From positions 11,291,501-11,355,500 of the forward strand of contig OY821745.1 in the NCBI GenBank assembly GCA_963682055.1: a stretch of DNA of 64,000 nt, in the 5' to 3' direction. Shown here piece after piece: positions 1 to 11,960 of the stretch. This DNA is from Primula veris. Its lineage: Eukaryota; Streptophyta; Magnoliopsida; Ericales; Primulaceae. The notes beneath the pieces were generated by a model, which had not been told where the DNA came from, did not search any database, and worked only from the letters and a program-made list of their open reading frames with translations. The position numbers and the translations under genes are program-made. Positions within the stretch are counted from its first letter, which is position 1. Every line of letters begins with the position of its first letter.

Positions 1-118
1 TTAAAATTTGTTTAAATTACAACTTTTAAGCTGCTTTTAAACAGCTTTTAAGCTGTTTATAAGTTGTTTTTAAACTGTAATTTGAACATCTTTTAAGTTG
101 TTTTTAGGGTATATCGAT
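1..118. other. Unassigned DNA left of truncated MULE copy 1
   Basis: This stretch contains several variants of the word TTTTAAGCTG and no coding potential. Homology to MULE copy 2 begins abruptly near position 119, so the first 118 bases are either foreign sequence that replaced or split the 5' part of copy 1, or a deletion junction. Nothing else is recognisable. Confidence 0.5.
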
Positions 119-170
119 GTATTTTTAAACCATTGTTTACATATTCTAATAATAATTTTGCGGATTACAG

Positions 171-1355
171 ATAGTCTGGCAACCTTACGGGAACCTCGAT
201 GACTATCCGGAATAGTGCACGCGGGGCCGTGATATGTGGCATTATTCTGTTCCTCTCATTTGTAATGAGAAGATTGAGTTCCACCCCGCGGACAGGTTCA
301 TGAGACAGTTCGGTTTTGTTCAGGTTGTCTCTACATATATTTGGAAACTCAAACAGGGTCACGACAAGGATAGAAGATATGGGACTAAACCTGATCAAAA
401 ACACGATTGGCCTGCACTTTTTGAAGAGTTTATAACCGTATGGAATGACCGCCACAACCGGCTTATTAAAGGCGAATTTGGCACAGGGACATCACCGGAT
501 TACATGGGATGGTATAAAGAGAGGATCAGCATCTTTATAAACCCACATGAACTTGCACTGTCATCTCACGGTTTCCGCGAGCATACGGGTGTACTCAATA
601 AAATGGTAACAACTAGTTAAAGTTCATTAATATTTGTTTGTTATTTTTTTGTTTGTATATCTCAATACTAATAAATCGAGGTTTTTTTTTTTTTTTTTTT
701 TCAGAAAGCGATGTTACGCCGCAGTTTCAAATCGTTCAAACGGTTAAAATCTAAAATGGACGTGGACTTACTACGTGCGGAGTTCAATGAACTGGGAATG
801 AATCTGTATGGGTCAGGTGATGAACAATCAGATGAGGAGGATGACGATGACGACGATAGTGATGACGATCAAGGTTACGACCCAAGAACTTACGCTAGGG
901 CTTCAAGTTATCGGCGTACCGAAAGAGGCAGAGGGGAAGGCGAATCTAGTAGTGGCGGGCATGGCGGGGGTAGAAGAACGAGTGGAGGTCGACGCCCGAC
1001 TACAGATCAGAGTGGGAGTTCAAGCGGTCATCGTCGTGCTTCTTTGACTGGGTTGGACTACGTACACGACGATGTTCCATTCGATTATCATAGACAATCA
1101 TTTGGGTCGTACGATCCTAGTCAGCATTCAACCGACACTTGGGCTCGAGGATTGACAATTACATCACACGAGCGTGCTCTGCATCCAGAATCGCAGCATC
1201 AAGATAGACGTCGTCCGGAGCTAAACGAAATCGAAGAGTCCACTGAGCCGTCATCGGACAGATTAACATCGGCGGGAAAGATGCTCCCTATGTCCAACTT
1301 TAAAGGATTTAGTAGTGCAAAAAAAAAAAATGCACATTTGTTTTTTTTAATTTGA
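171..1355 (+). pseudogene. Broken PMD gene of MULE copy 1 (exons 3 and 4 only)
   Basis: Exon 3 (171-605) follows a TTACAG acceptor and ends at ATG|GTAACA; exon 4 (705-1355) follows a long T tract and CAG. Both match the intact gene of copy 3. Exon 3 has a TAG at 213-215 where copies 2 and 3 have TAC (Tyr), so the product would be cut at once. The rest is open: the PMD C-terminal part with a Y-M-x-W-Y motif, then a basic stretch, a run of Asp/Glu (around 830-870), and a Ser/Gly/Arg-rich tail. PMD proteins are known both as host silencing factors (MAIN/MAIL1) and as transposon cargo. Exons 1 and 2 are missing. Confidence 0.8.
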
Positions 1356-1497
1356 TTTGTATGTTGATTTGTAAGTTATATTTTTAGCTGGGTTAGAATA
1401 TTATAAATTTGTTATATGTTTTCTACAGGTTTGTTATTATGGTAGCACAAAAAAACAGTAAAGGTCATGTTAGTTAATAACGAACCGTTAAAAAAAA

Positions 1498-1890
1498 CAC
1501 TACAAACCGTAAAATTAATATACGGTTTGTAGTGTAAATGACATTGGATACCATATCCATCAAATGCATCCGACAACACTTTCTCACTTTTGAATTATTA
1601 TGAGATGACAACCCTATCCGAAAATGACTACTCAATGCATTATTAAAGTTTGAAAATGACTACACCGTGTGGGGTTTCTGAAATTTAACCAACCGTAAAT
1701 TAAAACACTACAAACCGTAAAAGTAATCTACGGTTTGTAGTGTTAATGACATTGGATACCATATCCGTCAAATGCATCCGACAACACTTTCTCACTTTTG
1801 AATTATTATGAGATGACAACCCTATCCACAAATAACTTCTCAATGCATTATTAAAGTTTGAAAATGACTACACCTTGTAGGGTTTAAGAA
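1498..1890 (+). repeat. 208-bp tandem repeat upstream of transposase gene, copy 1
   Basis: Two direct copies start at 1498 and 1706. Each begins with an imperfect palindrome (CACTACAAACCGTA arms) and continues with about 170 bp of unique sequence. The equivalent region of copy 3 (32319-32715) has the same organisation with a 177-bp period. It sits in the presumptive promoter or leader, about 120-510 bp before the transposase start codon, and repeats the motif used at the element ends. Confidence 0.8.
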
Positions 1891-2008
1891 ATTATGGCTC
1901 ATTTTTGCCAATTATAACAATCTCTAAAATCAAACACAAACACTCACTTGAATCTCTTCAAAAATACTCCTTTCTCCCAAAAAAAATATAAACAAACACT
2001 TTTAAAAA

Positions 2009-4612
2009 ATGAATTACGACTATGGTTATGACAACAATCAATGGAAATACAACAATGCTGATTCATCCAGTGGCTCAAACGATGAGCTAACTGACTATAC
2101 AGAGCATTTTGAAGTTGATGATTTGACTTGGGAGAATAGCACCGTATGTTGATATTGTGTGTGATAAATCGGGGGTTTACGAAAAAAAGAAGTCATCTTC
2201 CGTAAATTCAGGTAAAAAAAAAGATTTTCCATTTTTCATTAAGGGTTACGTAGTTAATGGTGAATGGATGTGTCAAGTAGAAAATGGCCAACATAACCAC
2301 CCACCTCCAACTTACCTCCAAGGGCAAGCACGACGTGCTCGTTTAACAAAAGAGGAAAAAGAAATGGTTAAAAGTTTAAGGCAAAGTAGTTTTAAAGTTA
2401 GTGTAATATTAGAGGCCATAAAAAATCGAAATCTTGACAATGTATCGAACACTAAAATGATACATAATTATTTGGCTGGACTGAAAGTTAAAGAACGAGA
2501 TGATAGAAACCCGATACAATAACTGTTTAATTTGTTAGATAGACATCGCTATACTTTCTTCTATAATATGAACCCAACAACTAATAGCCTTGAGAACTTG
2601 TTTTTTGCATACCCCGATTCTATAAGGATGTTCAAAGCTTTTCCTGATGTATTGTTAATGGATTGTACATATAGGAGAAACTATTTTAATATGTCATTTC
2701 TAGAAGTCGTAGGAATGACATCAATGAACCAAACATATTGTTTAGGTTTTGTTTTCATGAGTGATGAGACTCAGGAAATTTATATATGAGCTTTGGAAAA
2801 ATTTAAAAATACATTGGAGGGTTGTATACTATCTAGGGTTTTCTAACCGACAGAGAAATGGCCTTGATAAATGCCTTATCCGTTGTTTTTCCCGATTCTC
2901 ATCATATATTGTGCATTTTTCATATTGCCAAAAATGTTTTGAAAAACTGTAAAAAAAAAAATCCCAGACGAGGAGTGACAAACGTTTCTAGATGATTGAG
3001 GTTTATTGGTTGATGCTGAGTCGATAGAGGAGTACAATCATAACCGATCTTCTTTCAATTCCTCTTACAAATCGTACCCTGGTGTGCTTAAGTATGTAGA
3101 CAAGTTGTTAAATGATTATGCCGATAAGTTTGTTGTATGCTATACCAACCATACAACACATCTCGGTAACAGAACTAGCAATCGAGCCGAACAACAACAC
3201 GCAAAGCTAAAAAGATCTCTTTCCACCAATACTGGCACGCTTGAAAATGTTTGGGTAGAGGTGAATAAAATTCTAGAAAAACAGTTTGAGGATATTAAGA
3301 TGAAGTTGGATAAATGCAAGTCTTATTTTCCACATTCAGAACGGACACCTCTATTTAAAAATCTTAGGTCGTATATCACATACCATGCTTTTGATTTATT
3401 ATTTGAAGAACACAAAAAATATAGTGGACAGTCTGATGAGAATTGTTCTTTCGGTATAAAATTGTCTCACGGGTTAACTTGTCATCATATTATGAGTGAA
3501 CATATTTTATTCGGGAAGCCTCTTCCTCTATAATATATTCATACATTCTGGAAAAAATTAGACGTAATTGATGATAATGGGAACACCGATGATTATGGGG
3601 TAGATGGTGATCTAGAAGAGTTTAAAAGTGTTTATTCTACCAAAACTAATGTTGAAAAACGGCGTATGAAAACACAACTCCGAGAGATAACCTTACCATC
3701 TAGAACATCCATGAATGATCCCCAAGTGAGACAAACTAGGGGGAGACCTAGAAAAGGAGACAATTTTAGTAAGAGAGATAAGTCAGGATGAGAGTATGTG
3801 GAGGAACAGAGTGCTAGTGCTAGTAGAGATAAGGGCAAAGGTAAAGCGGAAGAAACACCGGAGGTAAATGTAAACCCAACTAGAAGAACGCGAAACCAGA
3901 CAAATAAACCCACCACCACTAGGCAAACCTTCTTGTACAGTGACCAAATATGGGTCATGTTAAATAATTACATCGATACAGTTTATGATGTGCGTGGGGA
4001 TGATAACTGTGGGTTCCGAGTAATTGCAAATGTGATGGGTAACGAACATGGGGAAAATGATTGGTACGCAGGTAGACGTGAGTTGTTTCAAGAGATTCAG
4101 CAAATGAAAGGTGTTTATTATGATCTGTTTGAGAATCTTGATTTTGATGGTTATTGATATGATTATATTCTATCCGGTTTGAATTTTTATCATCCTACAA
4201 ATCCCGCCCCTTGTGACAAATGGATGAGATTTTCAGCTTATGGTTTTTTAATTGCATCTCATTATAATATGCCAATTGCATTGTTGTCATTATGGCCAAA
4301 TAAAAATAAATGGGTACAAGTATGGAACGCCACTTTTTTACCTCTTTATACTGTTCTGCCTTCTAGAACGATATATTACATCCTACTGTAATAGTGTACG
4401 TCAACAGTTGTCATTATACTCAAGTTATTCCTAAAGAATGGATCTTTCCAATGCCAAAAATTATAGCACGGTAGGAATAAACACTCACTGAGGCTGCTGA
4501 GCCATGGAAGTAACTTTTTCGAGTAAATTTCAACTTATATAAAGCACTACAAAGACAATCGGGAAAGCAAATTGTAACTGAAGAAGAAGCTATAGACGTA
4601 TCAAGTCCATAA
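2009..4612 (+). pseudogene. Broken MULE transposase-OTU gene, copy 1
   Basis: The sequence is colinear with the intact 898-aa transposase at 29486-32182, starting at ATG 2009 and ending at TAA 4610-4612. A deletion near 2137 removes about 30 codons of the N-terminal region before the zinc finger and shifts the frame. Further in-frame stops lie near 2520 (GAA to TAA), 2787 (TGG to TGA), 3531 (GAA to TAA), 3788 (TGG to TGA) and 4156 (TGA), and a small deletion near 2843 shifts frame again. DDE, SWIM and OTU regions are all recognisable in pieces, including D-N-C-G-F at the OTU catalytic site, where the intact copy has D-G-N-C-G-F. Cannot encode a functional transposase. Confidence 0.85.
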
Positions 4613-5137
4613 TTAGTTTTTTATTTTTAATTTTATGTAAATTACTCTTTTTTTCAATTTGTTGTAAATTTATATGTTTAATAAATATGTTTTATAAAAT
4701 TTAGTTAATGTTTGCATATTGAATTAATTTCTTTTATAAAATTTATGATTGTTTCATTCAATAAAATTGACGATTGACACCAAATTGACGATTTTGTTAA
4801 TGTTTCATATTGCGTTATCCAAGTGTTAAAAACAAACCTAAAACACTTCACAAAAATTGATTATTTAGTTAATATTTCAATAAATCTCAATTTATACACT
4901 TCACAAAAGGTAACATGAACCAAAAACATAAAATTTATCAAATCAATTTTTGTTTTTGTAAATTTGTCTAAATTTTGTGTTTATTTTGAGAGATTGTTAG
5001 AATTGACCAAATTTATTTTATGTAAATTTTTAAGAATAAGACATTTAGTTTTTTTATTAAAAAAATTATGTTTAATTTGAAAAAAAATATTGAGTTTTTC
5101 AGAAATAAAATACTGAATATTTTTTGAAAACTGATCC
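4613..5137. other. AT-rich subterminal DNA of MULE copy 1
   Basis: Non-coding 3' region of the element, strongly AT-rich, homologous to 16932-17511 in copy 2 and to the 28400-29480 region (opposite strand) in copy 3. It holds several short A and T tracts but no gene. Confidence 0.7.
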
Positions 5138-5286
5138 AAACCGTAGATTAAATTTACGGTTTACAGTGAATCACTGTAAATCGTAGATTTAATTTACGAT
5201 TTGCATTGTATCACTGTAAATCGTAGATTTTTTGTACGACTGGTGTGTTTTTTTGAGAAAAAATGTAATATAAAAATAGATATTTC
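5138..5286. repeat. 3' terminal palindrome ladder, MULE copy 1
   Basis: Alternating near-perfect palindromes: AAACCGTAGATT facing its complement, separated by the palindromic spacer CAGTGAATCACTG, then a second and third decayed unit with CGATT/CGTAG variants, then the terminal A/T-rich sequence. Matches the ends of copy 2 and of the MITE at 50261-50528. More decayed than copy 2, consistent with an older insertion. Confidence 0.85.
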
Positions 5287-5414
5287 ATTTATTAAAAAAC
5301 TAACACGTCAACAACAGTTGGTGCATTTAGTTAAAGGAAAGACAGAATATTTTCAAGTAATAATAGAAAGATATAAGTATAAAATAGATTATATATATAA
5401 AAAAAAAAAAAGGA
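5287..5414 (+). promoter_or_regulatory. Upstream region and probable 5' UTR of AP-3 sigma
   Basis: Only about 130 bp separate the MULE terminus from the AP-3 sigma start codon. The segment is AT-rich, with a TATATATA stretch directly before a poly-A run and the ATG. Because this TATA-like run is within 25 bp of the ATG it is more likely leader than a core promoter, so the real promoter probably lies inside the MULE terminus. No promoter was demonstrated. Confidence 0.4.
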
Positions 5415-8400
5415 ATGATAAAGGCGGTGATAGTGATGAACGATCAAGGCAAACCTCGCCTTATTAAATTCTACGAATATCAGGTCTTTACCCTTTTTCT
5501 CTCTCCATTTTACCCATTTCCCTAAATTTATTCTTTTTTTTTTTTTTTTTTTAATTTAACAAGTACTATGTTTTACCCTTTAACTGGTGTTGATTTGGTT
5601 TTTGTAAAGTTTAGCCTCAGGAAAAACAACATGAGCTGATCCGAAATATTTATGGAGGTTAGTTGCATTTTTTTATTTTATTTTTTACATCATTTTGTTT
5701 GATTTGTTAATATAAGCTGCATTGTATTTGGTTGGTTAGCTTAAAATATAGTAGTAAGTTTTTTTTTTTAATATCATTTGTTGATTGAAAGATAGCACGA
5801 GCTGATCCGAAATATTTACGGAGGTTAGTTGCATATTTATTTGATTTTTTTTAACCTCATTTTGTTTATTTTTCTTAATATAAGCTGCAAATGTATTTGG
5901 TTGGGTAGCTTAAAAGATAGTAGTAAGTTTTTTTTTATTCATTCGTGGATTGAAAGACTAATGAAGTTTAAAGCTTTAGGAACCTATTTTTTGCAGTGTT
6001 TTAAAGAGAGAAATCTTAGCTAAAACGTTTTTGGCAAGAGCTATGCTAAAAGTGTAAAAAGTGTAAAAAGCGTAAGCTTTTAGCGGCCTGGAAAGTGAAA
6101 AGAATAAACTTTTCAAGCTTTTTTAAGCTTCGAACTGAGTTTCTATCAAACTCTGAATCAAGTTCTTTTACTATGAATCGCGCTTTTTAAAACAGAGATG
6201 TTTTTGGTCTTTGAAGATAGTAATTGATTTGCTAAAACGCGCCAAACGAGCTCAATCCATGTATTGCTGTTTTTTGGACGATTTAAGCTGCTCAACCTAA
6301 CAAGCTCTAAATGAATATGGGAAAGATTTTTGTAGTTTGTAATAAAAGGGTAGAAATAGGGAAGTATTTACATTTTGTTGATGAACTAGGTACAGCTTTA
6401 ACATCACACTATTTCCGTCTTTATAACTTGCAGTTTATTCAGTAGCACCATTTAAAATCAATGTGTTTATTGTTATTTACGGATTGGAAAATCTAGAAGT
6501 CTTATATGGACTAGTATTTCTTATCAATCTGAAGCTCATTCATGAATCGATGTTTCGTTAGGCTTCATTAGTAATATCTTAAAGGTTAGATTCTTATACA
6601 ACATTGTAACTTCTGGCATTTTCCAGATTTCCAAATTATTTAGGAGTAATAGCACTATGATAACTTTATTTTTTTGAGAAAAATGATAGGATACAATATA
6701 TTCTCAGGTAAGTTTGGCACAGTTTGGTTGGTTTTGGTTTCCCCCGGATCGTTCAGTTTTGGTCTTCTTCGTGATCTTTTAAAGTTTCAATTTTTCATAA
6801 AATTTAAATAATTATGGTACATATGTTGGATTTCCTTCGAGTTCAGATTGGTGTTCGTGTGTCGGTTTTCTTTTGGATTGGTGCATTTTTAGCTTAGACC
6901 AAAACCCACCGAGACACGCCTCCTAGGTTCAGTTCATCGATTCAAGAATCTAGCATATTTGAAACCAAATCGAAATCAGCCTTGATTGTTCATTTCTAAT
7001 CTCCATCCCTACATGCAAGAATACATTTTTTTTTAATGAACTACAAATGCTGGCAACAAGTTCTCTTGTTCTCATTAACACTTATTTTGTAGAAACAATT
7101 TCTTTTTCTTTTATGTACTAACTCGATATGTCAAAGAATTCTACAGTTTGAACCCTTATTCATCAAGCAAAGGGAAGAAAAACTAAAAAAAGATTACAAG
7201 AAAGCTTTTACATTCTGTTGATAAACTTTATTTTTTTGGAGTTGATTTTGTTATCTCTGCTCTTATTTGAAACAGTTCTTTGCAACAGGGCCGAAAATGT
7301 GAGCAACTTCATTCAGGCTGATCCCATCTTTGGAGAAGTATGTATTTCCTTTCCCTTTTCTGTCTTTTCAAAGTTAATTACCATTGATCAGAGAATATGT
7401 TGTTATTTTGTCCGGTCACCGGATCACACGTGTCAGTTTTTCTTTTAGGCTTTAGCTATAATTTTCATAATAAACTATCCTCGAAATACTTCTGCAATAA
7501 AGTGGTAAGAAGAATTTTTTTATGTTGGTCTATGAAGCATAATGAAACGTAGCTCACTTCTCTAAAACTTTTATCAGATATCCTGGTGTTGAATCTTCTG
7601 CTAGTACAAATGCTGTGAGCAACTGAGCATGATCCACATAATAATTTCTCAAAATACCATTATTTATAAAATGATACTCATGAGATTCGCTAGAGCCCAC
7701 TTTGTGTATATGCCCGTACTGCCACTTCAATATATCATCCTAGGACCATTATTTATCTTCCTTTCTTTTCTGGTGCATAAAAGTAAAAACCCAATGGCTT
7801 ATTCAAGTGTTAGTAACTCAATATATTTGTGTGAAGATAATTGAGGATTTCCCTTCGTGGTTTTGGTAACATAATCATAATTTTATCTAGTCCTTTGTTT
7901 GCAGGATGCTCGGCTTGTCTACAAGACTTTTGCCACTCTATACTTTGTGTTCATATTTGATAGTGCTGAAAATGAGCTAGCTATGCTAGATCTTATGCAA
8001 GGTAAATCATACTTTGTGTTCATATTTGATAGTGCTGAAAATGAGCTAGCTATGCTAGATCTTATGCAAGGTAAATCTAATTATGTATCCTCACATTATT
8101 AAATGTAATTTAATTCCTGTGTTAAGTAACTAAGTTTATAGGCAGTCCAAAGTGATGCGGTATAACTGTAACAAAAATGATACGCGGATCTTCTGAACCT
8201 TAAAATGGTGCTGATTACTTATAGTTTGATTGAAGCATTTTTATTTGCTAGTGATGCTCTTTCCAAATTAATGTGCAAAGACTTGATAGAATCATATTTA
8301 ATCAAAAGATTCATATAGAATAAATCGTGGTAATGTTTCTTTTTATTTCTTTGGCTCATTGGAATAGGGAACATCCTTGTATAGTTTTTAAAGTTGAAAT

Positions 8401-9879
8401 ATACTTAGTGGGTCATCTTTTATGACATTTCTCTGAAATGTCGTGTATGAATATTGCTTTCTGTTTTCACATTACATATACTTGCACTATATGCTTTTCA
8501 GTTTTTGTGGAGACATTGGACAAGTGTTTCAGTAATGTTTGTGAGCTCGACATTGTCTTCAACTTCACCAAGGTTGACTTCAACTCTATTATTTCTTTTT
8601 ATCTCAAACTAGTTTTTATCTCAAATGTGTGTTTCTTGTACATGTTGATTTACACATGTTAGCACACGTTTATATTCTCAGAGCCTCAAAGATATGAGAT
8701 AATTCTGCATTGACCTAGTATTAAAATGAAAAATAAATAAATTAACGGTAGCTAAATTAACATACAACTTATTATGGTTTACTATTGATCCAATCAGAGA
8801 AATAACTGGACCTTTCAAATCTAACTTCTTTGTAGAACTTACTATAAGAAATGTGTTTTCTAGCATTCAATTCCGTGATAGCTCAAGTTTTCTTGATATT
8901 GAGAATTAGCACAATAAACTTTTTTTTTATGGATTGCGATCGATTGACCAGTTTAAAAAATTGAGTTTTTCTGGTTTTTGTCCTGAAAAGTGAGACACTT
9001 TAAGCTGGATGAACCAATCTTTTCTCTCAACCTCACTAAATCCAGCTTCATTGTTTAAAAGCTGCAAGCAGACGAGCCTTTAGTTAGTCCTCTAAAATAG
9101 TTCTCACCACATGCCTATGCCTCTAGATGGATATTTTAAGCCTTATCAGTTGATGAAATTTGAATTTTTGAGTTCTGCTCAACTCTTATTACCTTCACTG
9201 GATAATCTCATGATTAGATTATATCATGGTAGTTGAATGCTGTTGACCAGGCTTATTTGGCTGAATTTTACTTTTAGCAAGTAAGGCTTATTTTAGACTG
9301 GGAAATAACTAAGTTTACATTCCTTAAAACTTCTAGCATCATTAAGACGAAACAATCAAGATTTGCTTTGTTAGCTTGCCAACTGAATGTTGTAGATATC
9401 ACATGGAGAAAAGGAGGTTTATTCGGCTTAAATTTTTTAGCCTTTTAATCTAGGAAAACAAAACTATTAATAGCAGCTTCCAAGCTGGCATATAAATCAA
9501 AGAGTTGGATAATCTGATGATTGACTATTTCATCTCGTATAATCATTTTCACTTTTGGTTTTCTCACTCCCTTATCCCTTTATGTTTACTGCACCTTGTT
9601 TGACACATTATAAACACCCGACACTACACAATATGATAGGTGCATACAATATTAGATGAGATTGTGTTGGGAGGTCAGGTTCTTGAGACAAGCTCCTCTG
9701 AAATCGTCAAGGCTGTTGAAGAAGTCACGAGGTTCTCTCTCTCTCTCTCCCCATTCATCTTCTCACTACAAAAAATAAGTTTTGTATGATAATTTTTTTA
9801 AATTTTGTGCAGGTTGGAGAAGGCCTCTAATACTATCATACCGGTATCAAAATCTATTTCAGGCTGGCAGGCTCGATAG
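5415..9879 (+). CDS. AP3S: AP-3 adaptor complex small subunit sigma
   Basis: Seven coding exons: 5415-5483, 5615-5657, 7276-7337, 7905-8001, 8502-8572, 9640-9731, 9813-9879. They total 501 bp (166 aa plus stop), the length I recall for the Arabidopsis protein; all junctions are GT-AG and in phase. The product begins MIKAVIVMNDQGKPRLIKF and contains ENVSNF, ATLYFVFIFD, ENELAMLDL, VETLDKCFSNVCELD and LGGQVLETSS, which are clathrin-adaptor small-chain (longin-like) signatures of AP-3 sigma. AP-3 sorts membrane cargo from the Golgi/endosome to the vacuole as a heterotetramer (delta, beta, mu, sigma). Exon 2 and exon 4 each have partial tandem duplicates with usable splice sites in the same phase. 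Two MULEs in the same orientation flank the gene. An alternative exon 4 end at 8070 would add 23 residues. Confidence 0.93.
5640..5955 (+). repeat. Tandem duplication of AP-3 sigma exon 2 end plus intron
   Basis: About 150 bp around the 3' part of exon 2 and the following intron are repeated once. The second copy (coding part about 5797-5824) keeps the donor GGAG|GTTAG and encodes the same H-E-L-I-R-N-I-Y-G with one silent change. It is preceded by GATAG, a possible acceptor, giving a 28-nt exon against 43 nt for exon 2: a difference of 15, so both have the same phase. Inclusion of both would break the frame; use of one or the other would not. Confidence 0.75.
7941..8078 (+). repeat. 69-bp tandem duplication of the AP-3 sigma exon 4 end
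   Basis: The last 61 bp of exon 4 and the first bases of the intron, including donor GCAAG|GTAAATC, occur twice with a 69-bp period (7941 and 8010) and near identity. Using the second donor (after 8070) adds exactly 23 codons in frame, repeating FVFIFDSAENELAMLDLMQ. The near identity implies a recent event. Confidence 0.85.
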
Positions 9880-11783
9880 TACACGATATATCTTGTAAGT
9901 TTATGGTGATAACTTTCGAGCTCTTATATATATACCAGTGAAGCATTGAAGTTGACTTTATATAGCCTTTCTATTTATCAGTTGAGAGGACAAAAATTGA
10001 GTGCTATGAAAGAATTAAAGAAACAAAGGATAATTTTGAAAAATCGGACTGATCCCAGCCAAGGATTTTAAAAATGTTATTGCCCGTGTCTATGTTAATT
10101 TTTACGAGGTTTTTGAGGCTACATGCAAAACAAGAAACAGGTTGGCAGATAATTCTGTTTCAAATTTAGAAAATTCTTCTTTTAGTCCCATGGGGATAAA
10201 ATGCACGTGTATATGTTTACATTACACCATGTCGAAACATGGGTAAATTAATTATTTATATTGACCCTTCATGGTAAGTGTCAAAGCGCTGGTAGCATAT
10301 ATGATCTTACCATCGATTGGTTGTGTTTCTGGCAGCAATTTTTATTCCCTACATAAACCAAGCAATTTTTTTGAGTAAGTTCTTTCAGTCGCATCTCAAA
10401 ATAGTTTCAGCAACTCTTTTCAGAAAGAAGTCACAGTTTTTAGAAACCTATAACATGTTTTGGAAAATACCAAGTTTGTTTTGGAAAATACCAATAACAT
10501 ACAACAAATCTAAGCGGACTCGTAATTCTCTAGTAGATTTGTTTGGATTCTGGAATTTTCATTGCTGTTTTCATGTACTTTTCTCCTTTACCATTTTTCC
10601 TGAATAGCATGGTATAGCTACTCATCCGTGCATAAAGTAACTGACAGTAAGCAATTCATAGTTGAAAACAACAGTAAAAAGCCGTTCATAAAGTAAATGT
10701 TACGACGACTTCTGTAATTTCGTATCTTTTGCCCTTTTTTTTCCATGAAAGTTAATGAATGTTGATGTTATTGCAGGAGAAAAGCATGCTTGTTGAAGAT
10801 ATCGAGAAAGTTTTTTAGAGATTCATATTGTAGTTGGACGACTTGGATTATTGTGTTTACTCGTTTTTTTTTTTTTTGGTTTGTAAATCTATCTTGGCTT
10901 AGAATTCGATACTAGTTTTCACCTTTAATATATTCTGAGAAAGATCATTTTTCTTGATAGCCAATGTCAAGTATAAAGGTCTCGGTATAGGGAACAAAAG
11001 TGCGACTGATTTATTTCAGTTTTTTATACTGAAGGCACATTATTACTCATTATAATGATATTGAAGGCACATGAACCAAATTATCCTCGGCTGTTTACAT
11101 AGTTTAGCTTAATTTCATCATTATGGTTGTAGTTAGTTTATCAAAGTACTTATTCGCTTTAGGCTGCAAGCTTAAAATACTGCAATCTTTGTAGCAAGTT
11201 CGGTCTAGGTGCAAAGTTACACCCTGTTTCCCCTCTTTCTTCTAGTTTGTCGCATTAATGTATTGGTACCAATCTATTTTACGATGTTGAAAGGATTGTA
11301 AGCAAAGACTTCTTCATTAACCTCTCATAAAACATACTTTTGACCATAATCATCGGATATTGTAGATGCTTAACAGAAAATAAATTAAAGTACTTTTGAC
11401 CATAAGCGCTAAATAAGTGCAAGCCCAATATATTATAGGATAATTACTGTTTATATATACAAACTACCCGTTTTTAACAAAATGTATACTAAATTACGTG
11501 TTTTCTCAGAAAACATACTAAACTTTCCAAAATTGATCATTCGACATATCGATGTCACCCAATAGCCAAAAGGAGGGGTAAATCTGTCTTTTGCACGACA
11601 ACACACTCCTCCAACTTATTAAAATTATAATATAGCCTTCCTGCAACTAAAATTTACAAACTATCTCTCCCTCTTGCTTGTTTGTAAAAACTAAAATAAA
11701 TTTCAATTACATATACAGAGTATTATATTAGACAACGTCAGTATCTTTAGTACTCTGTAGACAATTGGTATCTACCCATCGAT
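9880..11783. other. 3' UTR and intergenic DNA after AP-3 sigma
   Basis: No open gene is recognisable. A TTATTGCAG acceptor-like site at about 10775 is followed by a short sequence starting GAGAAAAGCATGC, which could be a 3' UTR exon. The rest is AT-rich. A word close to TTAGACAACGTCAG (about 11728) recurs just past the other end of MULE copy 2 (about 17709); see rejected items. Confidence 0.4.
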
Positions 11784-11827
11784 GATGTTAAATTTTTATA
11801 CTACATTTTTTCTGAAATAACGCATAA

Positions 11828-11945
11828 ACCGTAGAAAAAAGCTACGGTTTACAGTATTTTTGTGCAAACCGTAAATTTAATCTACGCAGTCAATTGATGG
11901 TTTGCAGTGAATCACTGTAAACCGTAGATTTAATCTACGGTTTGG
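11828..11945. repeat. 5' terminal palindrome ladder, MULE copy 2
   Basis: Contains a first hairpin with AAACCGTAG arms around AAAAAAG, a second damaged unit carrying an inserted GCAGTCAATTGATGG segment, and a third intact AAACCGTAGATT palindrome, with CAGTGAATCACTG between units. It mirrors the 3' end at 17513-17655. Confidence 0.88.
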
Positions 11946-11960
11946 ATATTTTTGCAGAAA

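Larger units (their letters stand above)
119..5286 (+). mobile_element. MULE copy 1, 5'-truncated, PMD plus transposase-OTU type
   Basis: This is a Mutator-like element whose gene order, introns and 3' terminal palindromes match copies 2 and 3 in this window. It enters inside PMD intron 2; everything upstream (PMD exons 1 and 2, 5' terminus) is missing from the visible sequence. The 3' end carries palindromes built from AAACCGTAGATT half-sites and then an A/T-rich terminus related to the copy 2 and MITE ends (copy 2 and MITE read TTTTTATACTA, this copy TTTTTATATTA). Both genes are broken. No target duplication can be tested because the left end is absent. The right end lies about 130 bp upstream of the AP-3 sigma start codon, so it probably forms part of that gene's promoter region. 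Confidence 0.85.

Noticed and set aside
7218..7448. 76-aa frame around AP-3 sigma exon 3
   Set aside because: Only the central part (7276-7337) is coding; the rest is intron read through.
11728..11750. Word near TTAGACAACGTCAG left of copy 2 and a similar word at about 17709 right of it, as a long target duplication
   Set aside because: The left copy lies about 35-55 bp outside the terminus and the right copy about 14 bp outside, and MULE target duplications are about 9 bp, so it is probably coincidence or an older repeat.
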